A stretch of 64,000 nucleotides of DNA from Rhodocyclaceae bacterium. GTDB taxonomy: Bacteria > Pseudomonadota > Gammaproteobacteria > Burkholderiales > Usitatibacteraceae. Location of the stretch: contig JADCIX010000008.1 of assembly GCA_020247545.1 (NCBI GenBank), forward strand, positions 1-64,000, in the 5' to 3' direction. Both the position numbers and the translations under genes were made by a program. Positions 37,251 to 46,071 of this stretch are shown here, piece after piece; within the stretch, counting starts at the first letter, position 1; the number at the start of each line of letters is the position of its first letter. The notes beneath the pieces were generated by a model, which saw nothing but the letters and a program-made list of their open reading frames with translations, ran no database searches and was not told where the DNA came from.

Positions 37251-39122
37251 ATGCAGCGGCTATTCATTCAACTGACTTGGTGCGGGATCTTAGCCATTGC
37301 CTCAACCGTAACTCTCGCGGGTGTGGGGGCTGCAGAAACGCCAGCCAATCCGGCCACAACGATTACTGCTTCGGCCGAACCCCAGGCGGCGAAACCTTCT
37401 ACCGCCTCCGCAACGGTTGATACCGACCTCTGGCAGCGTGTGCGTCGCGGCTTTGTGATGGATGAACTGGTGTCGCCGCTAGTGCAAAACCAAGAACTTT
37501 GGTACGCCAACCGGCCCGACTACATCAATCGCTTTGTTGAGCGTGGTGCGCGTTACATGCACCACATCGTTGAAGAAGTCGAAAAGCGCGGCTTGCCAAC
37601 TGAGATCGTCCTGCTTCCCATCATCGAGAGCGCGTTCAACCCACAGGCTTATTCGCGCGCGCATGCCTCCGGAATGTGGCAATTTATCCCTTCGACCGGC
37701 AAGAACTTCGGCCTCAAGCAAGATTTTCTGACCGATAACCGCCGCGACGTGTTGCTCTCCACCAACGCCGCTCTCGATTACCTGACAAAACTGTACGGCA
37801 TGTTTAACTCGTGGGAGCTGGCATTTGCCGCCTACAACTGCGGCGAAGGCTGCGTTGGTCGCGCGATCGCCTACAACCAGCGCCGAGGCCTGCCGACGGA
37901 TTTTGTGAATCTGCGCTTGCCCAATGAGACAAAAGCCTACGTGCCGAAGTTGGTCGCGGTGAAGAACATCATTCTCTCGCCCGCAAGTTATGGCATCGAT
38001 TTACCCGCCGTAGAAAACCGGCCATTCTTCACGATGGTGCCGGCACCGGAAAAAATCGATATCAGCCTCGCCGCAAAACTAGCAGAGATGGAACCAGAAG
38101 CGTTTACGCAACTCAATCCCTCATTCAATCGCCCGGTGGCAGCCTCCGGCACAGGATATTTTTTGGTACCGATCGAACACGCCGACATCTTCCGTTTCAA
38201 CCTCGATCTTTATAAATCGCTGAATGCACCATTGGTGTCGTGGACAGCGGTATCGGCCAAACGCGGTGAGGCTGTGGATGCCGTGGCGCGACGGCACGGC
38301 ATGACGGCGGCGTACCTGCGGGCGACAAACGGCCCGTTTAAGGAACGCAAGGGCCGATTCACGGCACCGGCCAACTTCATGGCCCCCAACCCCAAGGATG
38401 CAAGCGCGATCCTCGCCGCATTTGAACAGAAGGTCGCCTTGAAACTTCAACAGTTGTATGGCACGGCCACCGGCATCGACAGCGATGATGGCCCCTTGAT
38501 CAAGGGGCCGACTAAAACAGACCCGATTCAGTTCGCTGGCCTAGGGCGCGTGACCAAATTCGAAATTCCGGAGACGACCGCCGTCGCGACGAGCGCAGCG
38601 TCAACCGCACCTGCTGCTTTGCAGGAAGCCGCCACGACGTCCGCATCGGCAGTCAGACTGGGCGTCGTGACCGTCGCCGCCGCAGACGCGACAAACACCA
38701 GGCTCGACGAGGCACCATCGCCGACCTGGATTGCTTACCGCGTCGCAAGAGGTGATACCTTGTTCAGCATTGCCAAACGTGCTGGAATACCGCTTGTCGC
38801 CCTCAAGGCGGAAAACCAGCTGGTCGGCAACACGGTGAATCTTGGACAGAGCCTGCGGGTACCAAGCAGTGCCGCAAGCATTTTTGAGCCGCCTGAGGTC
38901 GTCGATCTCGATCAGGGCACAGCCGGTGCCGCAAAAGTAACAGCCAGCTCAACGACACGCGCGAAGGCAACCGCCACCGTCATGTATACCGTTCGCAATG
39001 GCGATACTCTCCACGCCATCGCACGCAAATTTCAGACCAGCGTCGATGCTCTGCTAGCGCGGAATCGGTTAAAAGCTAATGCGGTATTGCGACCGGGGCT
39101 TCGGCTGACCGTGACTGGTTAG
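37251..39122 (+). CDS. mltD: Membrane-bound lytic murein transglycosylase D
   Basis: MltD cuts glycan strands of peptidoglycan, leaving 1,6-anhydro-MurNAc ends, the source of the substrate for AnmK. The 623-residue product has a signal peptide (about 1-28), an SLT domain with catalytic Glu in 'LPIIESAFNPQAYSRAHA' and 'SGMWQFIPSTGKNFGL', and two clear LysM domains at about 490-535 ('VARGDTLFSIAKRAGI') and 575-622 ('VRNGDTLHAIARKFQT'). A third, degenerate LysM ('AKRGEAVDAVARRHGM') lies mid-protein. No lipobox cysteine is evident. ATG 37251 is preferred over GTG/TTG starts upstream because of the signal peptide. Confidence 0.93.
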   Translation: MQRLFIQLTWCGILAIASTVTLAGVGAAETPANPATTITASAEPQAAKPSTASATVDTDLWQRVRRGFVMDELVSPLVQNQELWYANRPDYINRFVERGARYMHHIVEEVEKRGLPTEIVLLPIIESAFNPQAYSRAHASGMWQFIPSTGKNFGLKQDFLTDNRRDVLLSTNAALDYLTKLYGMFNSWELAFAAYNCGEGCVGRAIAYNQRRGLPTDFVNLRLPNETKAYVPKLVAVKNIILSPASYGIDLPAVENRPFFTMVPAPEKIDISLAAKLAEMEPEAFTQLNPSFNRPVAASGTGYFLVPIEHADIFRFNLDLYKSLNAPLVSWTAVSAKRGEAVDAVARRHGMTAAYLRATNGPFKERKGRFTAPANFMAPNPKDASAILAAFEQKVALKLQQLYGTATGIDSDDGPLIKGPTKTDPIQFAGLGRVTKFEIPETTAVATSAASTAPAALQEAATTSASAVRLGVVTVAAADATNTRLDEAPSPTWIAYRVARGDTLFSIAKRAGIPLVALKAENQLVGNTVNLGQSLRVPSSAASIFEPPEVVDLDQGTAGAAKVTASSTTRAKATATVMYTVRNGDTLHAIARKFQTSVDALLARNRLKANAVLRPGLRLTVTG

Positions 39123-39448
39123 GGAGGATCTACAACCCGCCCCCGCATCTGATGACAGAGTCATACGGGTTGAGGCGAGAAGCAAAGCAACAGAACTGAG
39201 GCCTGCTTTCTGAAGATCGTCGTCGGCATAACAATCCGGTTTGATGGAATCATCTATCGCTGATTCCCGGGAAGGATTCTTGCTCAACAATGCGCAATTG
39301 GACCGGCATCGCGAAAGACGCCGTTAGGCCGATTTGTGCCGACTGCGCTGGGATGGCGCACCTTTAGCGCCGCTCGACGCCACACAGTATCCCAGGTACC
39401 CTAAACATTGCCCGCGACGACCGGGTCAAGCGGGCACGTGGATTTCGA
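39123..39448. other. Intergenic region between mltD and cytochrome peroxidase gene
   Basis: These 326 bp between convergent genes contain no supported gene. Short frames on both strands are not protein-like. CAACCCG near 39132 and CGGGTTG near 39167 could pair around a ~28-nt loop, but there is no T tract, so a terminator cannot be asserted. Confidence 0.5.
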
Positions 39449-40465
39449 CTAGGGAAGCGTCGGGCGATCGAGAGGCTCGTCGCTGGTCAGAGTCGTCAGA
39501 AACGCCACTACCTTCTTGATTTCGGAGTCGGTCAGGCCGACGTTAGTGAGGATTGGCGTTTTGTTAGGGTCAGCGTTGTGAGCGTTAGCCATATAGCGCA
39601 CAGCGTCTTCCAAACTGGAAACACTGCCGTCATGGAAGTACGGCCCAGAGATAGCCACCGAGCGCAGGGTCGGGACCTTGAATGCACTGGTGTCTTCGAC
39701 CAGCTTGGTTACATTGAAACGTCCTAAGTCTTTCTTCTCCTTGTTGGCTTCTAGCCCAATGTTGTAAAACTCGCCGTTTGAATAAAGCGGCGGCATATGG
39801 CAGATCACGCATTTGCCCTTGCCCATAAACAAAGCATACCCTTCTTTGGCGTCTGCACTCACCGCATTCCGTTCGCCCTTTTCGTGTCGATCCCAAGGGG
39901 AATCACCGCTGTTCTTGCTACGGATGTAGGTGGCCAACGCGGCGACAATGGTTTCCTGTGTGGGCGGCGTGCCAAAAACAGCTTGAAACTGGGCAACGTA
40001 GCCCGGCACTGTTGACAACAGCGCCGCGACCTTCGCCGGATCTGCACCTGTTTGGGCTCTCCACGCTGCCATGGTTTGGCCCTCCAAGGTCGTCGAGCGA
40101 CCGTCCCAATACCACGCCTTCAAGTATCCAACGTTGTACAGCGTCGGCGTGTGCCGCGTATTCATGCTACCGTCATCTTTCTTGGACAGCTTTTGCGCAT
40201 CTGTCCAACCAAGGTTGCGGTAATGGCAACTCTCGCAGGAATTTTGGCCGGAGCCGGACATGCGCTTATCAAAAAAGAGCTGCTTACCCAACGCAACCTT
40301 GGCCGGGGTAATGGGATTGCTCGCGGGTGCCGACACTGGCGGCAGTTGCGATAAACGCGGCGATGCGTCGCTACCCCCAGAGAACCCGACTTGGCTACAG
40401 CCCAGCATGCTGCCCGCCGCAACTGTAAGTATCACGGCTACTGATTGAACAAAACGTGGACGCAT
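39449..40465 (-). CDS. Dihaem cytochrome c peroxidase-family lipoprotein
   Basis: The 338-residue product has a lipobox ('GSMLGCSQ', Cys about residue 23) and two haem sites, 'CESCH' and 'CVICH', in the CcpA/MauG-like fold ('LGKQLFFDKRMSGSGQNSCE', 'RHTPTLYNVGYLKAWYWDGR', 'FKVPTLRSVAISGPYFHDGS'). Family members reduce hydrogen peroxide with electrons from small cytochromes. It lies downstream of the formate dehydrogenase operon on the same strand, 69 bp away, with a palindrome between, so separate control is likely. Confidence 0.9.
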   Translation of the reverse strand: MRPRFVQSVAVILTVAAGSMLGCSQVGFSGGSDASPRLSQLPPVSAPASNPITPAKVALGKQLFFDKRMSGSGQNSCESCHYRNLGWTDAQKLSKKDDGSMNTRHTPTLYNVGYLKAWYWDGRSTTLEGQTMAAWRAQTGADPAKVAALLSTVPGYVAQFQAVFGTPPTQETIVAALATYIRSKNSGDSPWDRHEKGERNAVSADAKEGYALFMGKGKCVICHMPPLYSNGEFYNIGLEANKEKKDLGRFNVTKLVEDTSAFKVPTLRSVAISGPYFHDGSVSSLEDAVRYMANAHNADPNKTPILTNVGLTDSEIKKVVAFLTTLTSDEPLDRPTLP

Positions 40466-40485
40466 GATTTACCCTTTCATAAGTT

Positions 40486-40500
40486 GGCACCGTCGGTGCC
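40486..40500. promoter_or_regulatory. 15-bp palindrome upstream of the peroxidase gene
   Basis: GGCACCGTCGGTGCC is a perfect palindrome around a central T, 20 bp before the peroxidase start. It may be an operator or a short 3' hairpin for the formate dehydrogenase operon; no T tract follows on the minus strand. Confidence 0.35.
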
Positions 40501-40534
40501 TTGCGTTCGCAGCAGGGATGATGTGATTTGGCTG

Positions 40535-40816
40535 CTACTTCTTTGGGGGAACTGCGGGAGCCGACGCCGCAACCGCAATCGGCGTCGGCTTCGGTACAGG
40601 CTTGCCGGCGTTTTTCATGTTTTTCTGAAAGTTAGCCACCGACTTATCTTCATAACGCGCCTGATCGGCCTTGTTCTTTTCCGCAGTCGCTTTGTCCTTC
40701 TCTGCTTTTGCAGCAGCGACGGCAGGATCCACTGGTGGGGGCGGAGGAAGTTTGGCGGCGATGTAGCCGCTGGCGGAACATAGGCAGGCTGCGAGTACGA
40801 GCGATTTAAATTTCAT
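40535..40816 (-). CDS. Small exported Lys/Ala-rich protein, formate dehydrogenase operon
   Basis: The 93-residue product has a signal peptide (about 1-20, 'CSASGYIAAK'), a proline run 'LPPPPPV', then a highly charged helix-forming stretch ('AAAKAEKDKATAEKNKADQA') and a Pro/Ala C-terminus. I recognise no domain. The frame is open to 40969, but ATG 40816, 10 bp after the gamma subunit stop and preceded by GAGGAGCGAGAG, gives the signal peptide. It is the last gene of the operon, so it could help assemble or tether the complex in the periplasm; this is inference from position. Confidence 0.72.
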   Translation of the reverse strand: MKFKSLVLAACLCSASGYIAAKLPPPPPVDPAVAAAKAEKDKATAEKNKADQARYEDKSVANFQKNMKNAGKPVPKPTPIAVAASAPAVPPKK

Positions 40817-40826
40817 CTCTCGCTCC

Positions 40827-41936
40827 TCAATCGTCGCCGGCAGCAGGCTGCGCCGCGCCAACAGGCTTTTGCACAGCCTTGCCAGCCCGGACATCGTTGT
40901 ACCACATCTCGTGATGCTCCTTGGCCCAAGTTTCATCAACATAACCTTCACGCATGCCCTGATAGGCACCTTGTGTGCCGATTGTGCCCATATAGATGTG
41001 CGCGAGAGATGCGGCCATAAAGAGAATCGCGATCACGCCATGAACAAGGTTAGCTTCTGCCATAAGTTCCCGCGTGCTATCCCAGTTTGGGAACAAAAGG
41101 ATCAGCCCTGATGCACTAATGACGATACCCAACACCACGATCGATAACCAGAACCAAACTTTTTCACCCCCGTTGAAACGACCGGACGGGATCTCTTTGT
41201 CCGAGAGCAAGCCGCCAAACTTGGAGAGCCAGATGAAGTCGTGGGACTTGAAGAAATTGTCGCGCACGTACAGAAAGAAGAATGCCGCCAGCGAAAAGAT
41301 AAAGAGCGGGCCGATGAAATTATGTACCGCCTTCATTACTTGTGCTGTCCAGGCGAACACCGATGCACCAAACACCGGCAGCAGAAGGTACTTGCCGAAC
41401 AACAGTATCAATCCCGATACTGCAAGCGCGACAAACGACAATGCCATTGTCCAGTGAACCATCCGCTCTGCCGAATTAAACCGCTCAATCAGTCTCCCTG
41501 AGGGTGCGCTATGCAACTTAAACGGCCCCTTCACGGCAAAAAATGCGAGAAGCAACGCCGGCACGACGAGCATAAGAATTCCGCCGTAAAACGTCACGGG
41601 CCCGTTGCGGACGGTACGCCACCATTGCCCCTTGTCTTCTAGCAGCACATTCATCTCACGGCCGGGGACAGAGGCGTACTGCGGCTTCAGCTCAACATCT
41701 GACCATTTCGGCGGCACATTCCATCCGGGTTGTGCGGTGCTGCCTGCTGGTGGCGCCGGTGCGGTTGTTGCCGCCGGTGCAGCTTCGGGCGCAGCCGCCT
41801 TTGTTGCCGCAGCAGGTGCTGCGGCTGCCGGAGCGGCAGTCTGCGCGGATACGCCTAACGATAGACCAGACGACACTACCAACCCAGCCAACAACCGCCA
41901 GCTTGTCTGGCGCGAACGCCACCAAGATGTTTTCAT
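40827..41936 (-). CDS. fdhC: Formate dehydrogenase gamma subunit (cytochrome b556)
   Basis: This inner-membrane dihaem cytochrome b takes electrons from the beta subunit and passes them to quinone. The 369-residue product has a cleavable-looking signal segment, an Ala/Pro-rich N-terminal extension (about 30-65) absent from the ~210-residue E. coli FdnI, one extra membrane helix (about 115-135), and the four-helix FdnI-like core with His residues in 'RMVHWTMALSF', 'KAVHNFIGPL', 'LVHGVIAIL' and 'AHIYMGTIGT'. The extended form is common in betaproteobacterial clusters. It is preceded by a small lipoprotein gene. Confidence 0.92.
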   Translation of the reverse strand: MKTSWWRSRQTSWRLLAGLVVSSGLSLGVSAQTAAPAAAAPAAATKAAAPEAAPAATTAPAPPAGSTAQPGWNVPPKWSDVELKPQYASVPGREMNVLLEDKGQWWRTVRNGPVTFYGGILMLVVPALLLAFFAVKGPFKLHSAPSGRLIERFNSAERMVHWTMALSFVALAVSGLILLFGKYLLLPVFGASVFAWTAQVMKAVHNFIGPLFIFSLAAFFFLYVRDNFFKSHDFIWLSKFGGLLSDKEIPSGRFNGGEKVWFWLSIVVLGIVISASGLILLFPNWDSTRELMAEANLVHGVIAILFMAASLAHIYMGTIGTQGAYQGMREGYVDETWAKEHHEMWYNDVRAGKAVQKPVGAAQPAAGDD

Positions 41937-41960
41937 TTTTCTCTCCTCAGAATCGGTTTG

Positions 41961-42188
41961 TTACTTAATCTCGGTGCGTAAGTATTCGTTCTGTCCCTTG
42001 CTTCGCTCCGCGAGCGTGGCTTCCCACTTCTTGCGATCGCCACCAAAACGTGGGTCTTCTGCCGCACGTGTGTCCTTCTTACCAGCGTAGACCTTTTCGA
42101 CTTTGGCCTTCTGGTCGATTTCACCGCATCCGATCAAACCGAACGCGGCGCAACCAAGTAGTGTGACGGCTAGCTTGCGCCGAGTCAT
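41961..42188 (-). CDS. Small lipoprotein in formate dehydrogenase operon
   Basis: The 75-residue product has a lipoprotein signal ('GLIGCGEID', Cys about residue 21) and a highly charged mature part ('KVEKVYAGKKDTRAAEDPRF', then 'GGDRKKWEATLAERSKGQNE'). I recognise no domain. It overlaps the beta subunit gene by 4 bp (ATGA) and lies between beta and gamma, where E. coli fdn/fdo have no gene. Tight coupling suggests it is part of the complex or its assembly on the periplasmic side. Confidence 0.8.
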   Translation of the reverse strand: MTRRKLAVTLLGCAAFGLIGCGEIDQKAKVEKVYAGKKDTRAAEDPRFGGDRKKWEATLAERSKGQNEYLRTEIK

Positions 42189-42799
42189 GACTTCACTCCG
42201 GAGGCAAGAGCGTCACCCCGTTTATAGGCCATTGCCCAGCCCCAGATCTCGTCGCCTTTGCCGCGGCGTTGCACACGAGTCTTGTAGATCGACTCGATCA
42301 CTGCACCGTCACCGGCCAGTAGCGCCTTGGTGGAACACATTTCGGCACAGGCAGGCAACTTACCTTCGGCGATGCGGTTGCGACCGTATTTGGTGAACTC
42401 CGCCTTGCTGTGATTTTCTTCTGGGCCACCCGCACAGAACGTGCACTTGTCCATCTTGCCGCGCAGGCCAAACGCGCCGGCCTGTGGGAATTGCGGTGCG
42501 CCAAACGGGCAGGCATAAAAACAGTAACCGCAACCGATACAAAGGTCTTTGTCATGCAGCACAACACCTTCTTCGGTCTTGTAGAAGCAATCCACCGGGC
42601 AGACCGCCATACACGGCGCATCAGAGCAGTGCATACACGCCACCGACATGGAACGCTCACCGGGCTTGCCGTCGTTTACCGTGATCAAACGTCGCCGGTT
42701 CACGCCCCAAGGTACCTCGTGCTCGTTCTTACACGCGGTTGCACAGCCGTTACATTCGATGCAGCGCTCCGCATCACAGATAAATTTCATTCTTGCCAT
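42185..42799 (-). CDS. fdhB: Formate dehydrogenase iron-sulfur (beta) subunit
   Basis: The beta subunit carries electrons from the catalytic subunit to the membrane cytochrome through four [4Fe-4S] clusters. The 204-residue product has the cysteine motifs 'CIECNGCATAC', 'CMHCSDAPCMAVCP', 'CIGCGYCFYACP' and 'CTFCAG' with 'CAEMC'. Unlike E. coli FdnH/FdoH it lacks a C-terminal membrane anchor helix, so it depends on its partners for attachment. The first Met could be the fourth residue (MKFICDAERC). Confidence 0.94.
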   Translation of the reverse strand: MARMKFICDAERCIECNGCATACKNEHEVPWGVNRRRLITVNDGKPGERSMSVACMHCSDAPCMAVCPVDCFYKTEEGVVLHDKDLCIGCGYCFYACPFGAPQFPQAGAFGLRGKMDKCTFCAGGPEENHSKAEFTKYGRNRIAEGKLPACAEMCSTKALLAGDGAVIESIYKTRVQRRGKGDEIWGWAMAYKRGDALASGVKS

Positions 42800-42823
42800 G
42801 ATTTTCTCCTCTTATCCGTGCTG

Positions 42824-45766
42824 TTAGGCCGCAACCACTTGGCAAAGCGTGGTCTTCGTTTCTTGCATCATTGTCACTGAGTCGTAACCGTAGGTTGTCG
42901 CGGTATTGACGGCTTCTCCGCGCACAATTGGTGCCGCACCTTTGGGATATTTGTCCAGCAGGTCTGCACCTTGCCACCAGCCCGCGAAGTGGAACGGAAT
43001 AAAGGTCGTTCCGGAGGCCACACGTTCGGTGATGAGTGACTTCACTTTGATCTTTGCACCGGTAGGCGACTGCACCCAAACGAACTGATTATTCTTGATG
43101 CCGCGCGACTCCGCGTCTTTGGGATTGATCTCAACAAAGTTCTCTTGCTGAAGTTCAGCCAACCAAGGGTTCGAACGCGTCTCGTCACCTCCACCCTCGT
43201 ATTCAACGAGTCGACCGGATGTCAGGATCAACGGGAATTGTTTGCTGATGTCTTTGTTCTTCTCTTGCACGGACTTGTACAGCGTTGGCAGCCGCCAGAA
43301 GGCTTTGCGATCATCGTGGCTTGGGTACTTCGCCACCAAGTCTGGGCGCGGCGAGTAAATCGGCTCGCGATGAATCGGCACTGGATCCGGGAAGTTCCAC
43401 ACCACCGCACGGGCCTTTGCGTTGCCAAACGGATGGCAGCCGTGGTTCTTCATCGCGACACGGATAATGCCGCCAGACAGGTCGGTCTTCCAGTTTTTAC
43501 CTTCCGCAGCCTTCTGTTCCGCTTCGGTCAGCTCCGCCCACCAGCCGAGTTTTTTCATCAATACGTGGTCGAACTCTGGATAGCCCGTGGTGATGTCAGC
43601 TCCGACGGAATGTGAACCATCTTCCGCGAGGAGGGAAACACCCTCACGCTCCACGCCGAAGTTGGCTCGGAAATTACCGCCACCTTCCATAACATGCTTC
43701 GACGTGTCATACAGATTCGGTGAACCCGGATGTTTCATTTCCGGTGTGCCGTAACACGGCCATGGCAGACCGAAGTAGTCACCATTCATGTTGTAGCCTG
43801 TTTCTTTGTCGATGACGTCTTTTGTACAACGCAGCGTGCGGACATCGAATGCGTCCATATTGCGCATATGCGCCTTCAGACGCTCAGGCGACTGGCCGGT
43901 GTAACCGATGGTCCAAGTGCCCTTGTTGATTTCGCGCAGTACGTCCTCGACCACCGGCTCCTCGTACCCAGCTGCGACTTTTACAACCGCGATGTTCTGT
44001 TTGCCGTCGCGTTTGCCAACAAACTGATCACCGAAACCCATGCGTTTGGCGAAGTCATACATGATGGCGTGGTCTGGACGCGACTCAAACAACGGCTCTA
44101 TCACTTTCTCGCGCCATTGGATCGAACGATTTGACGCCGTACAGGAACCTGCGCACTCAAATTGAGTTGCGGCAGGAAGTAGATACACGCCATCCTTGCG
44201 GTCAGGCATTGCGGCAGACGCCGTTGGATACGGATCGATGATGACCATCAATTCCACGGTTTCCATCGCCTTCTTCATTTCCAAACCGCGCGTCTGGGAA
44301 TTCGGCGCGTGCCCCCAATAGACGATCGCCTTAAGGTTGGAATCTTGGTCGATCAGCTCATTCTTCTCAAGAACACCGTCGATCCAGCGCGATACCGTCA
44401 TGCCAGGCTTTTCCATCATCGCCTTGGAAGCGTATTGCCCCTTGATCCAATCGTAGTCCACGTTCCACACCTTGGCCCAATGTTTCCATGAACCTTCGGC
44501 AAGTGCGTAATAACCCGGCAACGAATCCGGGTTAGGCCCGACGTCGGTCGCGCCTTGCACATTGTCGTGACCACGGAAGATATTCGTGCCGCCGCCCGAC
44601 ACACCGACGTTACCCAGAACAAGCTGCAAGATGCACGACATACGCACCATCGCGTTACCAATGGTGTGTTGGGTCTGGCCCATACACCAAACAACAGTCG
44701 AGGGACGATTCATCGACATCGTCTCAGCAACCTTGTAAACCTCGGCCTCCGGAACGCCACAGGCTTCTTCAACCGCCTTTGGATTCCATTTCTTCATGAC
44801 CTCATCACGAATCTTTTCCATGCCGAAGACACGATCATTCAGGTACTTCTTGTCTTCCCAACCGTTATTGAAGATGTGATATAGCAGGCCGTAGATGAAA
44901 GGAATATCCGAGCCGGAACGGATACGCACAAACTGATCCGCCTTCGCGGCGGTGCGCGTGAAGCGTGGATCCACAACAATCATCTTCGCGCCAGTTTCCT
45001 TGGCGTGCAACATATGCAACATTGAGACCGGATGGGCTTCAGCGGCGTTGGAACCGATATACATCGCACACTTGGTGTTCTGCATATCGTTGTAGGAGTT
45101 GGTCATCGCCCCGTAACCCCAAGTGTTCGCCACACCGGCCACTGTCGTGGAGTGACAAATACGCGCCTGATGATCAGTATTGTTGGTGCCGAACATCGAC
45201 ACAAACTTGCGCATCAGATAGGCTTGTTCGTTATTGTGTTTTGACGAACCCACCCAGTAAACAGAATCCGGTCCGCTCGATTTACGCAATGCCAAGAACT
45301 TTTCAGTGAGCTCAGACATTGCCTGATCCCACGAAATTTTCTGGTACTTGCCATTGACTAACTTCATCGGGTACTTGAGGCGATGTTCACCGTGACCGTG
45401 TTCACGCACCGACGCGCCCTTTGCGCAGTGAGCACCAAGATTTAGCGGCGAATCAAACACCGGCTCCTGCCGAACCCAAACACCGTTTTGTACAACTGCA
45501 TCCACCGCACAGCCCACCGAGCAATGGGTACAGACGGTACGTTTGATTTCCATCTTGCCGTCGGCGGCGACCATCGGTCCCGACGATGCGGCGTTTGCCT
45601 TTTGCATCATTGAGAATGGCAGCTGCGATGCAAACGCACCGGCACCGGCGACCATACCGGATCGCTTCAGGAATGCACGCCGATCTAATGTGCCGACAGC
45701 GCGATTGATGGTTGACGCAAAGGTGCTCTTCTGCACCTGTCCTGAGGACTTTTTGGTTAGCAGCAT
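42824..45766 (-). CDS. fdhA: Formate dehydrogenase catalytic (alpha) subunit, molybdenum/tungsten, Cys type
   Basis: This subunit oxidises formate to CO2 at a bis-MGD cofactor in the periplasm. The 980-residue chain has a twin-arginine signal ('LDRRAFLKRSG', Arg29-Arg30), the [4Fe-4S] site at Cys79, Cys82, Cys86 and Cys114 ('CTHCSVGC' and 'GAHCAKG'), and the active-site 'HQARICHSTTVAG', where Cys204 replaces the selenocysteine of E. coli FdnG, next to conserved His205. The C-terminal MGD-binding domain is complete. No selenocysteine machinery is needed. It follows a Tat-target peptide gene by 16 bp. Confidence 0.96.
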   Translation of the reverse strand: MLLTKKSSGQVQKSTFASTINRAVGTLDRRAFLKRSGMVAGAGAFASQLPFSMMQKANAASSGPMVAADGKMEIKRTVCTHCSVGCAVDAVVQNGVWVRQEPVFDSPLNLGAHCAKGASVREHGHGEHRLKYPMKLVNGKYQKISWDQAMSELTEKFLALRKSSGPDSVYWVGSSKHNNEQAYLMRKFVSMFGTNNTDHQARICHSTTVAGVANTWGYGAMTNSYNDMQNTKCAMYIGSNAAEAHPVSMLHMLHAKETGAKMIVVDPRFTRTAAKADQFVRIRSGSDIPFIYGLLYHIFNNGWEDKKYLNDRVFGMEKIRDEVMKKWNPKAVEEACGVPEAEVYKVAETMSMNRPSTVVWCMGQTQHTIGNAMVRMSCILQLVLGNVGVSGGGTNIFRGHDNVQGATDVGPNPDSLPGYYALAEGSWKHWAKVWNVDYDWIKGQYASKAMMEKPGMTVSRWIDGVLEKNELIDQDSNLKAIVYWGHAPNSQTRGLEMKKAMETVELMVIIDPYPTASAAMPDRKDGVYLLPAATQFECAGSCTASNRSIQWREKVIEPLFESRPDHAIMYDFAKRMGFGDQFVGKRDGKQNIAVVKVAAGYEEPVVEDVLREINKGTWTIGYTGQSPERLKAHMRNMDAFDVRTLRCTKDVIDKETGYNMNGDYFGLPWPCYGTPEMKHPGSPNLYDTSKHVMEGGGNFRANFGVEREGVSLLAEDGSHSVGADITTGYPEFDHVLMKKLGWWAELTEAEQKAAEGKNWKTDLSGGIIRVAMKNHGCHPFGNAKARAVVWNFPDPVPIHREPIYSPRPDLVAKYPSHDDRKAFWRLPTLYKSVQEKNKDISKQFPLILTSGRLVEYEGGGDETRSNPWLAELQQENFVEINPKDAESRGIKNNQFVWVQSPTGAKIKVKSLITERVASGTTFIPFHFAGWWQGADLLDKYPKGAAPIVRGEAVNTATTYGYDSVTMMQETKTTLCQVVAA

Positions 45767-45782
45767 CGTCGTACTCCTCGCG

Positions 45783-45992
45783 TTACAGTTTGGTGGTTTC
45801 GTAATAATGCTTGATGTGCGGCGTCATGCGATACCCGGTCTCCGCGTCAGCTGCCGGCAGTGTCGCAACCACAGCGTCCGTGGTCGGCACACCGGCCACC
45901 AGCGCCGCCGCACCGGCGACTGCTCCCGCCGTGCCAAGCGTGGCGCCGAGCAAAAAACTACGCCGATTGGGTGAGATGTTTGTTGGTTTCAT
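45783..45992 (-). CDS. Formate dehydrogenase-region Tat-target peptide
   Basis: The 69-residue product has a twin-arginine signal 'NRRSFLLGATLG', a hydrophobic Ala-rich segment, and a short tail 'GYRMTPHIKHYYETTKL'. Small proteins of this form are regularly encoded just upstream of betaproteobacterial formate dehydrogenases (the TIGRFAM group named formate dehydrogenase region TAT target). Their role is unknown; a co-exported assembly factor or small subunit is plausible. Confidence 0.85.
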   Translation of the reverse strand: MKPTNISPNRRSFLLGATLGTAGAVAGAAALVAGVPTTDAVVATLPAADAETGYRMTPHIKHYYETTKL

Positions 45993-46071
45993 TTGATGTC
46001 TCCTCGCATGATGTTTGCATCTGACTTACTTGACTGAATGATTGACTGCAACGTTGAATTTGTCTGCCTCG

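Noticed and set aside
42824-45766. Selenocysteine in formate dehydrogenase alpha
   Set aside because: The active-site position is an ordinary Cys codon (Cys204) and there is no in-frame TGA, so no SECIS is needed.
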